Assembly: GCA_014925825.1 (NCBI GenBank)
Contig: JACGCK010000028.1
Coordinates: forward strand, 248,001-312,000
DNA length: 64,000 bases
From: Pholiota molesta
Taxonomy: Eukaryota > Basidiomycota > Agaricomycetes > Agaricales > Strophariaceae
Reading direction: 5' to 3'
Each line of letters begins with the position of its first letter. Position 1 is the stretch's first letter. Position numbers and translations under genes: made by a program. A model generated the notes under the pieces. It worked only from the letters and a program-made list of their open reading frames with translations, ran no database searches and was not told where the DNA came from. Positions 46,001 to 56,982 of the stretch are shown here, in pieces.

Positions 46001-46734
46001 CCACCCATGCCAATGCATCATGTGTCCGAGGTGTATCCACCACCCCTGGATTGTGCACATTCTCGCCAAGCTCGTCATCATCGTCGTCGTCGCCGAAATT
46101 CTCGTCACCTTGATTATACCCAGCCTCGAAGGACCCTAGCATCTTTTCGGCGTCAGCGTGCACTTGACGGCCGTCAATCTGCACTATGTCGACACCCAGG
46201 AGCTCGGCTCCACCAGGCTGTGAGGATGGGTCCTTCTCAGCGGCCTGCGGCGATGTGTTCATGCGGCTAAAGTTAAGCTTTCGTGTGAGAGAAATACATA
46301 AAAAGAAGAAAGATCTGATGGACGCACGAGTGATTCCCAGACGTAGTAGATAAGCGCTCAATCAATTCCGCCTTTTTACCCACTGTGCTCAGCCCCCGGG
46401 TGCGGCAGAGCTGCTTGAGCTCGGTAACCTTCATCTCGGAGCTGTGTTGGGCGTAGTTAATCAGTAAGAAATGCGAATAAACTCATAGAAATCAATGTAA
46501 GTCTGTAACTCACTATGCATTAGCACCCGACGGGCGTGCATCGAGCGCCGGCGCTCTATTCTGGGCGTGAGATTGCATAGCCGTGGGTGCGTCTTCGAGA
46601 AGCGTATCAATCATTCGGTGTGTCTCAGACATGCGTGCCGAGAAAAGCTTACCGATGTCATTCTCCGCGGTTGGATTGGGCATTGGATACTGCGCATTTA
46701 ATAAAGCGGGGTCAAGAGGGATGTTGTGCTGCAT
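43003..46734 (-). CDS. Crypton-type tyrosine recombinase: SAP, YR core, GCR1_C-like domain
   Basis: About 14 exons. I phased 46734-46514, 46441-46328, 46266-45930, 45873-45724, 45663-45509, 45446-45343, 45283-45069, 45010-44852, 44799-44645, 44589-44505, from 44449, and 43197-43003. Exon 2 encodes a SAP motif (MKVTELKQLCRTRGLS, then KKAELIERL). A YR core follows with first Arg in STLNRSDELVSLP, HxxR in KKAHLARRTIP, GHW in VDAIGHWEGNTRR, and the nucleophile Tyr in REVYAAKIPKA, so the catalytic set appears complete. After a coiled Ser/Pro linker the C-terminus (GDLWQAWDEGS, LIEARWGS, IRALEATGSSSIEAV, HFEGLRGTRSLNQLHRSL) matches the GCR1_C layout found in Cryptons. One junction at 43.6-43.76 kb could not be resolved as GT-AG. 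Confidence 0.75.
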
Positions 46735-46876
46735 TTTTCGTGCGGTTTCCGTGTGTGTAGAGAGAGTAGATTGCAAAACTAAACTACGAGTACAAAATTG
46801 CTATTTTTTTTCCGGCGCCTGCGGCGCGCCTTCCATTTTGGGGACTTCACCTTCGGTTCGGGGGGATCACGCAAAG

Positions 46877-46947
46877 TCACAACTTTGGCCGGCAGAGTTG
46901 TGAACGGCCCGCGAGTTCACAAGTCACATGTTGTGAACCGCGCCAAA
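46877..46947. repeat. Right subterminal TTCACAA/TTGTGAA motif cluster
   Basis: Within 71 bp: TCACAACTTTGG near 46877, GTTGTGAA at 46897-46904, TTCACAAGT at 46916-46924 and TTGTGAACCGCGCCAAA at 46931-46947. This is the same word as in the left array, here in both orientations. It lies upstream of the recombinase start, where it could also act in promoter autoregulation. Confidence 0.55.
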
Positions 46948-48176
46948 CAACTTCGGCTGAGGTTCCTAGTTCCTTGTCCAACTTATTACTCTTGCGCACT
47001 ATGTCTGACTGTGCCGATATCTCTTCGATCTGGCGCGGTCCTGATATCCACAGATCGTATTAGTTCTCAGCCTGACATATCAAAAAATGATTGGGCCTCC
47101 AGATGGCCTGCCGGGAGGAGACAAGATCGAACAACGGCCGGGGTAATTCTCGTCAGAGTAGCCATATACTAGACCAGCCACCCCCGCGGACGCAGATTGG
47201 ATGCAGATTGAGTATTACCCCCAATATAGTGCCGGTCATTAAAGTTCAACCTCTTCGCCTTGGGGACGTGTCATGAAGTTCGGCGTCATGGTCGATGGAT
47301 GCTGAAAGTTGACTCGGTTTTGCCAAGAATTATGGAGACGTGACCGTAAATGATAGAGCCGTTGTGCGTATAGAAGGCAGCTGAGATATGGTCGAGAGCA
47401 CAATAAAAGCGTCAATGGCAACGAATAGTCTCCCGGTGTCAGAATCCGATACTCTGTTAGCTTTGATGATGAGTCGGTCAATCACGATTCTGATTCACGA
47501 AGGAGTAGACCTGGAGTAGACTCAGTAGAGCACAAGAACTACCGGGTATTACCGGTTAGAAGCCATGCCGAAATACGCTTGATGTTTGAGGAAACACCGC
47601 CCAGCTTCGCCCGACGGCACCCTTTACGACTTCTCGGTCTATAGTTCTGCACGGTGGCATCTATTGGAAATTGGGCATCAAGTCAACATCAAGTTCTTGG
47701 AAACATCCATAATGCAGATGCAGTTGACATACAGTTGTAAATGAATTGTTGCATGACAAGAACAACTGAGATCTAGATACAGACCATTGAAGATCAGAGC
47801 GGCGGCGATATGCGGCTTATATTGATGCCTAGCCTTCATTCCCTTCCACCACCACTGGTCTCGTCTCTAGATATCCTGAACACTGAAATGTGGTGCGCGA
47901 GCGGAAGCCCGCTTTGGCCTCCCGCGGCCTGACACCGGTACAGTAATTAGCTGAATACGGACCACGATCGTATATATGTGCTCTATTCACATGATAACGG
48001 GCCCATTTCACCCATCGCTCGCTCGGGCGCGCGTGCTCTTATAACTGTTCCCCGCGTCATAGGCTTGCCTCCGTTTCTCCACATTTTAGGCTCTTAGGCA
48101 TCCCCAACACACTCAAGACGTCTCATCCCAACCCCGCCCCCGTATAGCCTTACTTGCCTCCGCGCGATCGTCCCAG
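46948..48176. other. Intergenic, Crypton edge to carrier promoter
   Basis: No supported gene. Short open frames occur without coding character. The final 200 bases are pyrimidine-rich before the carrier's start codon. Confidence 0.5.
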
Positions 48177-49449
48177 ATGACCCGAAACGCCAAAACGAAA
48201 CCCGTCGGCTTTGCGACCCATATTATCGCTGGTGGCATTGCCGGAGGATGCGAAGCGGTGAGCTTGACGCTCATACGCGACAGGGTCAGAGAACTGACGC
48301 TTCTGTCCGCAGCTCGTATGTCAGCCGCTCGATACCATCAAGGTCCGGATGCAGCTTTCGAAGTCCGGACGCGCGCCCGGGGTGAGTGAACTCGTCGACG
48401 GAACGATTGACGTTATGCTAAGGGGCGTTTCAGACGAAACCTAGGGGCTTCATTGCGACCGGAGTGAGCATCGTCGCGCGCGAGACGCCGCTGGCCCTGT
48501 ACAAGGGTCTCGGAGCGGTGCTCTCTGGTATCGTGCCCAAGATGGCCATCCGCTTCGCCAGTTTCGAGGCGTACAAGGGCTGGCTGGCGGACGATGCTGG
48601 AAAGACGAGCATCGGCAACATCTTCATAGGTGTGTATCTTTATGTCCCGCCCGTTTCACATATCTCAAAGTATTTTTATTTGGACAGCTGGGCTCGGAGC
48701 TGGGGTGACGGAAGCGGTGGCGGTCGTGACGCCCATGGAAGTGGTGAAAATCCGGCTACAAGCTCAACAACATTCGCTTGCCGATCCCTTGGAAGCGCCG
48801 CGGTATCGCAATGCCGGCCATGCAGTATACACCATCGTGCGCGAGGAGGGCTTTTCCGCCCTCTACCGAGGTGTCTCGTTGACGGCGCTGCGACAGGCGA
48901 CGAACCAGGGTGCGTGCTAGTTGCTACGCAAACGCGTTCTCCGATCCTACGTTTGCGTTTGCCGACAATAAAAATATATTCTGCAGGAGCCAACTTCACC
49001 GCGTACCAAGAAATTAAGAAGCTGGCGGAGAGACTGCAGCCTGACCTCGTCGACCTGCCTTCATACCAACACATGATCATCGGCCTCATCTCCGGCGCCA
49101 TGGGACCCTTCTCCAACGCGCCCATCGACACCATCAAGACTCGTGCGTACCCCTCCCTCCCATTCCCACTCTCATCCGAATAAACAACTGACACCTCCGC
49201 ATGGCCCACGTCCCAGGTCTGCAAAAGGCCACCGCGGTCCCCGGGCAGTCGGCGTTCCAGCGTATTTTCGCTATCGCCGCCGACATGTGGCGGACGGAGG
49301 GCGTGAAGTCGTTCTACAAGGGCATCACGCCGCGCGTGCTGCGCGTGGCGCCGGGCCAGGCGATTGTGTTCGCCGTGTATGAGCGCGTGAGTGGGATTAT
49401 GGAGAGGATGACGCCGAGCGTGAGGGAGGAGGATAAGTATTCGGAATAG
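48177..49449 (+). CDS. SFC1: Mitochondrial carrier, succinate/fumarate antiporter type
   Basis: A 318-residue protein from six phased exons: 48177-48257, 48313-48381, 48434-48629, 48688-48909, 48987-49142 and 49217-49449. It has the three-fold mitochondrial carrier repeat with signatures QPLDTIKVRMQL, TPMEVVKIRLQA and APIDTIKTRLQK, plus the matching YKGLG, YRGVS and YKGIT segments. Closest family features are those of the yeast succinate/fumarate carrier: LYKGLGAVLSGIVPKMAIRF after repeat 1 and NQGANFTAYQEIK at the end of repeat 2. It should act in the inner mitochondrial membrane, exchanging cytosolic succinate for matrix fumarate, which links the glyoxylate cycle to the TCA cycle. Substrate is inferred from these signatures. 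Confidence 0.82.
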
Positions 49450-50046
49450 GCGCTCGTCGCGTGGCTGTTTTGGGTGTGGTGCTGAGGTTGGATGTTGGGG
49501 TGGCTTGGGTGTAATAGGATGTGGGGAAGGAAGAGGATGTAATACCAAGGGTGGAGAGCTCTGTAGATGGGTGTAGACGGTTTATTTATGTGCATGCAAA
49601 GAGGGAACAATCTAAAATATTTCCTTGTCATCTTTCTTTTTTTCTTTCCTTTTTGATAGCATCGTGCATATATGTTATGTGTTCTACAATGTAATTCTTG
49701 TAATTCTTGTGCAAGAAGAATCACTTCCATTCATTGCCGATTAATGCTGCGTACATAGCCATTGAATCATGTCAAAGGATGCTATTGCGTTAGATAAGAT
49801 AAGATAAGATAATTCGTCATTTCGGGTGGCGGGTACACCTACACCCGAGCTTCATTTGATATCTTTACCTTGATCTCTTAACCAGCGTTAATCTGCTCCG
49901 CTGAAAGCATCGGTGGTTCTCTTTCATATCCCTCAATTTCACGCTAGAAAGCCTTCACATTACTTGCCAAAGAGCTCGAAGACCGTACTCGCCAATTACA
50001 ATCTACAAGTCGCGATCTAAAATCCACACTTCACAACGCGTCCACG
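49450..50046. other. Intergenic, carrier 3' end to hydrolase promoter
   Basis: No gene. The 3' part holds a GATAA run (49793-49812) about 240 bp upstream of the hydrolase start, followed by pyrimidine-rich promoter-like sequence. Confidence 0.55.
49793..49812 (+). promoter_or_regulatory. Four tandem GATAA motifs
   Basis: GATAA is repeated four times head to tail at 5-bp spacing, upstream of the FSH-family gene. GATAA is the core of fungal GATA-factor sites, but a pentanucleotide microsatellite would look the same. Confidence 0.35.
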
Positions 50047-51470
50047 ATGACTACTAGGGTCATGACCAAGGTCCTGGTTCTACACGGGTGCGCTGAATTC
50101 TCGAGCCTTGCATTGCATGTCAAGCGCTATCGTCTTATGCTCTGTGTAGGTACTCCCAGAACGCGACTATATTCAGCAAACGGGTGCGTAGCCTCACCAA
50201 GGCCTGTCCATCCCACCGCGGCTAGTTCTCATCTTCGCACAGCTAGGCGCGCTGAGGAAGGAAAGCAAAGATATCGACTTTGGTGAGCCTCCCTGCTTCC
50301 TTCTCCCTATCTCAACTCAACTCTCACCTCCCGCCCCCCATTCTCCCTCCAGTCTTTGTCACCGCCCCGCACACGCTGCTCCCCGCGGAGCTGCTCGGGC
50401 AGGTGTCGCGGTTCGACGCGCAGAACCCGGACGAGGGCGGCCCCACGGCGGAGCAGATGCAGAGCAGCCCGAACACGGCGCTGCGCGCGTGGTGGCGGGC
50501 GAATGCGGAACGGACGGAGGCGGCGGGGCTGGCGGAGTCGATTATCTATTTGCGGAATATCATGCGGGAGACGACGTTCGATGTGCGTGCCCAGCTGGGT
50601 TTTTTGTTTTATGGTTTTGTTTTGTTGGATGGGATGTTGATGTTGGGTCTCTTTTTTTTTGGTGTTAGGGTGTGTTTGGGTTCAGGTGAGGGTCTGTGCT
50701 GGTTTGCGTTTGGATTTGTTGCTTATGGTTTTTGCGATTGTAGCCAGGGTGCTGCGTTCGCGGGTCTGCTGGCGGCGATGGTACGTCCCGCTGGCGTGAG
50801 ATGTATATCCGCAGCGACTGATTGGATCTGTAGCTCGAACGCCCGCATCTGTACCCACCGTTCCTCGTGGACGGACAACCGCCCCATCCGCCTCTGTCAG
50901 TGGCACTCCATAGTCCTTTATATCAGATCTGATATACTGATCTCATTTTCCATGCATGCGATAGTAAATTTTGCGTCGCAGTCTCCGGCTTCAAACTCCG
51001 GGATCCGCTCTGCGAGCCCTTCTTCTCGCCGCCGTATAATACGCCGACGCTGCATGTGCTCGGGAAGACGGACGTGGTGGTCGTCGAGGAGCGGTCGCGG
51101 CAGCTGGTCGAGGCGTCTGCTGTGAAACGCGTCGAGGAGCATGAGGGAGGTGCGTGCCCTCCACATATTCCCCGTTCCTCCGCAGCTACCCGGGCCACTC
51201 ATACTTATTAATGATGTTTGATTGTGCATTCATCTAGGACACTTTGTGCCGTCGAAGGGCCAGTGGCGGAAGTTCCTGGTGAATTGGATGCGGGACCCGA
51301 CGGGCGCGCACCCGTCGCCGAGCCAGGGTGTGGATGCCGCGGCGGCGGGGGGCATGGAGGCGGGCGCGGCGTCTTCGGGGGCGGGGACGCCGATACCAGG
51401 CGAGGTGCGCTCTGAATCCGCGCTGGCTGCCGGGGAGCTTAGGAGTGCGATGACGACGATGAAGCTGTGA
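50047..51470 (+). CDS. FSH-family serine hydrolase (FSH1/OVCA2 type)
   Basis: A small alpha/beta-hydrolase spread over about eight exons. It begins MTKVLVLHG after ATG 50047, then YSQNATIFSKR, LGALRKESKDIDF and VFVTAPHTLLPAELL. The nucleophile elbow GVFGFSQGAAFAGLLAAM is built from a 17-nt exon (50669-50685) ending in AG and the next exon starting with C, so the catalytic Ser codon is split. Further landmarks are VAVSGFKLRDPLCEPFF, the Asp strand TLHVLGKTDVVV and the His in EHEGGHFVPSKGQWRKF. A long Ala/Gly/Ser-rich tail follows to the stop at 51470. These enzymes hydrolyse small ester substrates; the physiological substrate is unknown. Confidence 0.82.
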
Positions 51471-53271
51471 ACGGCGCGCTGGGCATGTGGGATCGGGGTT
51501 AGATGCGAGGATTGTCCTTTTTGCTAATTATTTATAGCGAGTGGGTGTAGACCGAGCACGTTGTGGATGTATGAGGTAGATACTTACCTCACCCTGGTGT
51601 GGTGATTGAATTGAAGAACTTCGGAAGTTTCCCCACATATGTATATGTGCGGGGTCGACCCCGGGAGATTCATAGCCATGGGTTATACTTAAGTATCGCC
51701 CATAAAGAAGGGCACATTTGTTGCAGAATTTCAACGGGTCTTTGATTCACCCAGCTGCTCTGCTACTTTTCCTCGATCCAGATGTTTATTTAAATACCAA
51801 TCACAATTATTGCAGGATCGCTGTGATGTTACTCCGAAGTGTACATGGCCGCAGCCTAGTACATAGTCAGTAAAGAACAAGGGGTAGAAATACACCCCTT
51901 CGCCATGATATGCATAGCAAAAACGTTCCAAAAATGATCATCAGATTCGGAATGGCGCTCTAGATGCAGCGTGACTTGGGATATGAATTTGTAATGCGAA
52001 CAGACGAGAACGTCGCGTCCAGCGAGCTGGCCTGTGGCCTGTGGCCTGTGGCCTCGGCATGATCCGCTCGGCACCTGAAGGTTGCAGCCAAATAAGGCCA
52101 CACTGGCGTCTCCGTTCTATGCCGCAGCACTGAAGGCAGCTGGAGGTTGACTGGCAGTCAGTGAGAGTTTACAACGTGTGAGTCTGTGAGAGCTTCTGTG
52201 TCAACTGAAGACCAAGTTTTGAGGGGAGTTGTGCTGCAAAAAAATTCTTTGTCCATGCATGAAATATTCAACAACTTGAATGGCAATCAATTTATTGATT
52301 TTTAGCATCGCTCATCAATCGCTCATGCTCGCGATCGTCAAGAATCAAGTCGAAAATATCAGAGCTAGGAATAACTGAGACTGCTGAGACCCTTGCTCAA
52401 GCCAAAAGAAGGGGAGCCATGCAAATGACAAGTCATTTGCATGCACTGCCAATACCTAGACACCCAGATGATACTAAGTACTTAAACAAGGCCGATTCCT
52501 GAGAGAGCATGCTGAGCCTGACGACCAGTAGCATCTGCATGCCGCGGATGCTGCAATATGTGCAGTATCCTTGTTCACACAGATGGAAAGCACGGTGGGC
52601 CACAGTGAGGAGAAGAGAGGAGAAGAGGGTGAGTGGGAGCATGCACAAAAGGGAAATTGGAATTCATATGAGAAATCTTCTACCCCGCTGCCACACACCT
52701 CAAGGCAGGCAAGCTCGGCGCGTGAGACGCCTGCTACAGTGCCCAATGCCCATTGTCACCATGCTCATCACTAGTCGTTGTCGGCGACTCGTCGAGGACA
52801 AAGACTTGACCAATTTCCTATTGAATATACGGGCCACATCTATCGATGACACTTCATCGGCCCCCCCACCTTCGTTGTCCTCCTTAGATCTTGATGGTGG
52901 GAAGCCAAGGCATAGAGCCTGCAGAGTTTGGAAGTTTGAAAGAGGGAGGGGGCTGCCGGAGCCTGGAGGCGGCCGCGGCGACGTAGGACAAGGTGGGACA
53001 GCGCAGGACTCAATGCGGAAATCGCCGAGCCCCCAGGCCACAGGCCACCGGCCAGCGCGCCGGATCCGATCTTCTGGAACAGACGGTGCCCCAGACTGAG
53101 TTGTGGTCGGACCGGTGGATATACCATAGTGTAATTACATCTGAGAATCAGATTATCACGATGAGGGTCTGGAGGAACATGGAATGCCATCGATGTTGTG
53201 TGACTGCGTGACTGTCACCGATATCAACAGAAATATTGGTGTCCTCGTCTCCCCACCCCATCCATCACAAA
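51471..53271. other. Intergenic with a 1-kb unit bounded by inverted repeats
   Basis: No supported gene. A 32-bp sequence at 52027-52058, with three GGCCTGT units, recurs inverted at 53024-53055 with three mismatches. Weaker similarity extends to both sides. The interior has short open frames of no recognisable character. It may be a non-autonomous element or an inverted duplication. Confidence 0.5.
52027..53055. repeat. Imperfect 32-bp inverted repeats flanking about 1 kb
   Basis: The reverse complement of 52027-52058 matches 53024-53055 at 29 of 32 positions without gaps. A less conserved extension (about 10 of 16) lies outward, and a GCGGA word lies inward. No clear target-site duplication is visible. 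Confidence 0.55.
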
Positions 53272-56200
53272 ATGTCTCCCTGGACTCCCCAGCCCGCTGG
53301 GCTCCAGGAAATCCTCCAGACCATCCATGAATCCACCGCAACCAGCGCCACCGTACAGCGCAACATCACAGAGGTATATCTCCCCCGCCATCTCCCAAGC
53401 TCACCCGCTCATCTCCTCCCAGAAACTCAACCACTTCACGCGCGCCCCCGAATACATCGCGTACCTCGCGTACATCCTCAGCCAGATGCCCGGGGAGGAG
53501 GACCGCATACGCACCATCGCCGGCTATCTCCTCAAGAACAACGCCCGCCTCATCCTCTCAGCGCCCCCCGAGGTCGGCGACTTCGTCAAGACCGCCGTCC
53601 TCTCCGCGTTCAACGACACCTCGATCATGATCCGCAACGCCGCGAGCCAGGACATCGTCGCCTTTCTCGGCGTGCTCGAGCCGCGCAACTGGCCCGAGTG
53701 TCTCCAGCATCTGGTGCTCGCGTTGGATTCCCCTGATTTGGATCGACAGGAGGTGAGCTGCGTTCTCTGATTCTTTCACTCTTGTTTTCGTGCGTGGATT
53801 TGCTGTGTCGTATGCGGTGTGTGCTTCATTTGGCTTTGGGATGGTGAGAACCGACTTTGAGCAACTTGCTTCAAGCCGTCTCTTTCGAGTCTCGGTTGGT
53901 GGTGTTCACGTTTTTGAAAGGAGAGGATGAACGAGTCACCCCGGGCCTTCGCCTCTCCACGCTTTGCTGCCTCGGAGACGGTAATTTGTTGCCTGTGGTT
54001 TTGGGTGCAGAGCTATCTGGTACTATCTTTGTGTGTGGCTTAATCCGCCTTTCACCGATTCCATTTTTTAACTATCCGGCTCGAGTTTCTGCTTTCTTCG
54101 CTCGAGTTCGGCTTCGAGCTCCGTTGACTCGAAATCGGATTTAAACCTTTATCCCCAAAACGCCTCAACGAGGCATGTCGCATATGCACCCTTCACTTGT
54201 CGCGGATAGATTCGCCGACAGCTTATTCTTCGACGTTTAATCTATATTCTCCTATCGACATCCTTACTAACTCCTTTCCAGGCAGCCTTCAACGCTCTAG
54301 AAAAAGCTTGCGAGGACTACCCTCGCAAAATGGACATCGAGATCAATGGCAGCCGCCCCCTCGACTTTATGATCCCCAAATTCCTGGCATTGTCCGAGCA
54401 CCCGTCGGCCAAGATGCGCTCGCATGCCGTCGCCTGCCTATCGTACTTCGTGCCGATCAACTGCCAGTCGCTGTTCGTGCACATCGACGCCTTCATCGCG
54501 TGCCTGTTCAAGCGCGCGTCGGACGACGACCCGTCCGTCCGGCGCCACGTGTGCCAGGCGCTGGTGCTGCTGCTCGCGGCGCGGCCGGAGAAGCTGATGC
54601 CGGAGATGAGCAACGTCGCGCAGTACATGCTGTACTCGACCAAGGACAAGAACGAGAACGTCGCGCTGGAGGCGTGCGAGTTCTGGCTGACGTTCGCGGA
54701 GGACCAGGAGCTGGCGCCGTACCTGCACCCGCTGCTCGACCAGGTGGGCCCGACGCTGCTCGACTGCATGGTGTATGGCGACGACGACCTGCTGTGGCTC
54801 GAGGGCGATGCGGAGGAGGACAACGCAGCGGTGCCCGACAAGGAGACGGACATCAAGCCGAGACATTACGGCGGTGGCAAGGGGCACGGGTACGAGCGCG
54901 ATGCGGACGGCGTGGAGGGCACGTCGGAGCCGAAGCAGCAGAAGCTCGGCGCGTACGGCCAGGAGCTGCTGGACTCGGACGACGAGGACGACTACGACCT
55001 CGACGACGAGGACTTTGCGGACGAGATGACGACCGAGTGGAATCTGCGCAAGTGCGCCGCGGCGGCGCTGGATGTGCTCGCTGTGCGCTTCTCGGGCGAC
55101 CTCCTGCGGGTGCTGCTGGGCCCGCTGAAGGAGAAGCTGTGGAGCAATGACTGGCTGCAGCGGGAGAGCGGGATTTTGGCGTTAGGCGCTATGGCGGAAG
55201 GTGTGTTGTTGTTTTTTTCGGGCGATTTCTTGCGTTTTGCTGACGGGATTTAGGTTGCATCGATGCAATTGAGCCGCATCTGCCTACCCTAATCCCATAT
55301 CTGATCAATACTTTGAGTGATCCCAAGGTATGTGCTGCCTTTTCCCTCGTCGTATTTCGTGCTCATTTGTGTCTGGTAGCCACTGGTTCGATCGATTACT
55401 TGCTGGACGCTCGGCCGCTACGCAAGTTGGTGCACACAACCGAAATCAGAGGAACACAAGAACCAGTATTTCATTCCTACCATGGAGGGCGTACGTCGCC
55501 TTCGTTCTCCTTGTTCCGTTACAAACTAAATATATTTTCGATTTCAGCTTCTCCGCATGGTTCTTGACAACAATAAGCGCGTCCAAGAAGCCGGCTGTTC
55601 CGCCTTTGCTACCCTCGAAGAAGACGCCGGGCAGGAGCTCGCGCCGTTCCTGGAGCCCGTGCTCAGGAACCTTGTCGTCGCGTTTGACAAGTATCAGCAT
55701 AAGAACATGCTCATACTTTATGATGCAGTCGGCACTCTGGCTGACGCTGTGGGTCGTGCCTTGCAAAACCCGCTCTATGTGGATATTTTGATGCCACCGC
55801 TGACGGGCAAGTGGAGTAAATTAAAGGATGATGACGATGATTTGATTCCTTTACTCGAGGTGTGTTTTCCGTTCCCGTCTTTCGACCTCTGCTGACAATA
55901 ATCTGGTAGTGCCTTGCATCTGTGACGATCGCCATGGGCCCTGCGTTCCTTCCCTACGCTGGGCCCGTGTTCGGCCGATGCTGCAACATCATCCACAGCT
56001 CCCTCCTGCAATACCAGCAGTTCCAGCAGAACCCGGACCTCGACGAGCCGGACAAGTCCTTCCTCGTCGTCGCGCTCGACCTGCTCTCCGGGCTGATCCA
56101 GGGGCTGGGCATGGCGCTCGAGCCGCTGATCACGGGCACGCAGCCGAGCCTGCTCTCGCTGCTGACCGTGTGCCTGAAGCACCCGCAGGCGGCGGTGCGG

Positions 56201-56982
56201 CAGTCGGCGTACGCGCTCGTCGGGGACCTCGCGATGGGGTGCTTCCCGCTGCTCAGGCCGGCGATGCCGGGGATCATGCAGGAGCTGATCGGGCAGCTGG
56301 ACCCAGAGCCGAAGTTTGAGTTTGTGAGCGCATCGAATAATGCGGCGTGGAGTGTGGGCGAGGTGGCGTTGCGGTATGGGCGGGGTGCGTTTTCTGTTTC
56401 TTTCCTTCTCTGAATATTTGTTGACGTTGATAATTTCTTTTGCAGACGATCCGGAGTTCCAGCAATGGGTCGGGCCGCTTATCGCGCGGCTCATCCCGAT
56501 TCTCCTGCACCCCAAGGCGCCGCGCAGTCTGCACGAGAACGCGGCGGTGTCCATCGGGCGCATCGGGCTGACGCACCCGACGCTCGTCGCGCCGCACCTG
56601 CCCGAGTTCGCGCAGGCGTGGTGCCAGGCGCTCTATGAGATCCGGGACAACGAGGAGAAGGACTCGGCGTTCCGCGGCCTCTGTACGCTCGTGCAGACCA
56701 ACCCTGCGGGGATGGCGAAGGTGCGTATCCGTGTTGTCCTTTTCCTCGGGATGATGGATGAATGCTGACGATCTTTGTGTGTGTTTTTTCGGGTCTGATT
56801 AGAGCCTGTTGTGGTTCTGCAACTCGATCATCAGGTGGCAGCAGCCGTCGCCGGAGCTGAACAGTATGTTCCAGACGCTGCTGCTGGGGTTCAAGCAGCA
56901 TGATGAGGCCGGGTGGGCGGCGCAGGTGTCGACGTTCCCGCCTGTTATCCAGGAGCGGTTAGCGGCGCGGTATGGCGTGTGA
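53272..56982 (+). CDS. Transportin (karyopherin beta-2), nuclear import receptor
   Basis: A HEAT-repeat importin-beta family protein of about 900 residues, read across some ten exons from ATG 53272 ([21 protein letters not shown]) to TGA 56980-56982. Landmarks: [32 protein letters not shown] (importin N-terminal region), then repeated helical pairs. The acidic H8-type loop ([19 protein letters not shown]) is typical of transportins and displaces cargo on Ran-GTP binding. After it come [32 protein letters not shown], [16 protein letters not shown] and a terminal [20 protein letters not shown]. Predicted role: import of PY-NLS cargoes such as hnRNP-like proteins. The second intron (53753-54281) is 529 nt, far longer than the others, with a perfect TACTAAC-type branch site. 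Confidence 0.9.

Larger units (their letters stand above)
40923..46947 (-). mobile_element. Crypton-type YR DNA transposon (candidate)
   Basis: A single multi-exon gene for a tyrosine recombinase with no reverse transcriptase or RNase H next to it, which defines Cryptons. Both sides carry clusters of the motif TTCACAA or its complement: 40923-41122 on the left, and 46877-46947 on the right. A related word pair (TGTGAA plus CGCGCCAAA) occurs at about 40961-40987 and 46932-46947. I use these clusters as provisional boundaries. Between the gene's 3' end and the left cluster is a GC-rich block of unknown origin (41.3-42.9 kb). No long terminal inverted repeat is seen, consistent with Cryptons. 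Boundaries remain inference. Confidence 0.65.

Noticed and set aside
48676..49548. 290-codon antisense frame under the mitochondrial carrier
   Set aside because: Antisense shadow; the sense strand has all three carrier signatures.
54197..55150. 317-codon frame overlapping transportin
   Set aside because: It is a shadow of the transportin exon in another frame, Arg/Gly/Ala-rich; the transportin frame has clear HEAT-repeat character.
55775..56563. 262-codon antisense frame under transportin
   Set aside because: Antisense shadow of GC-rich coding exons, with His/Arg-rich nonsense composition.
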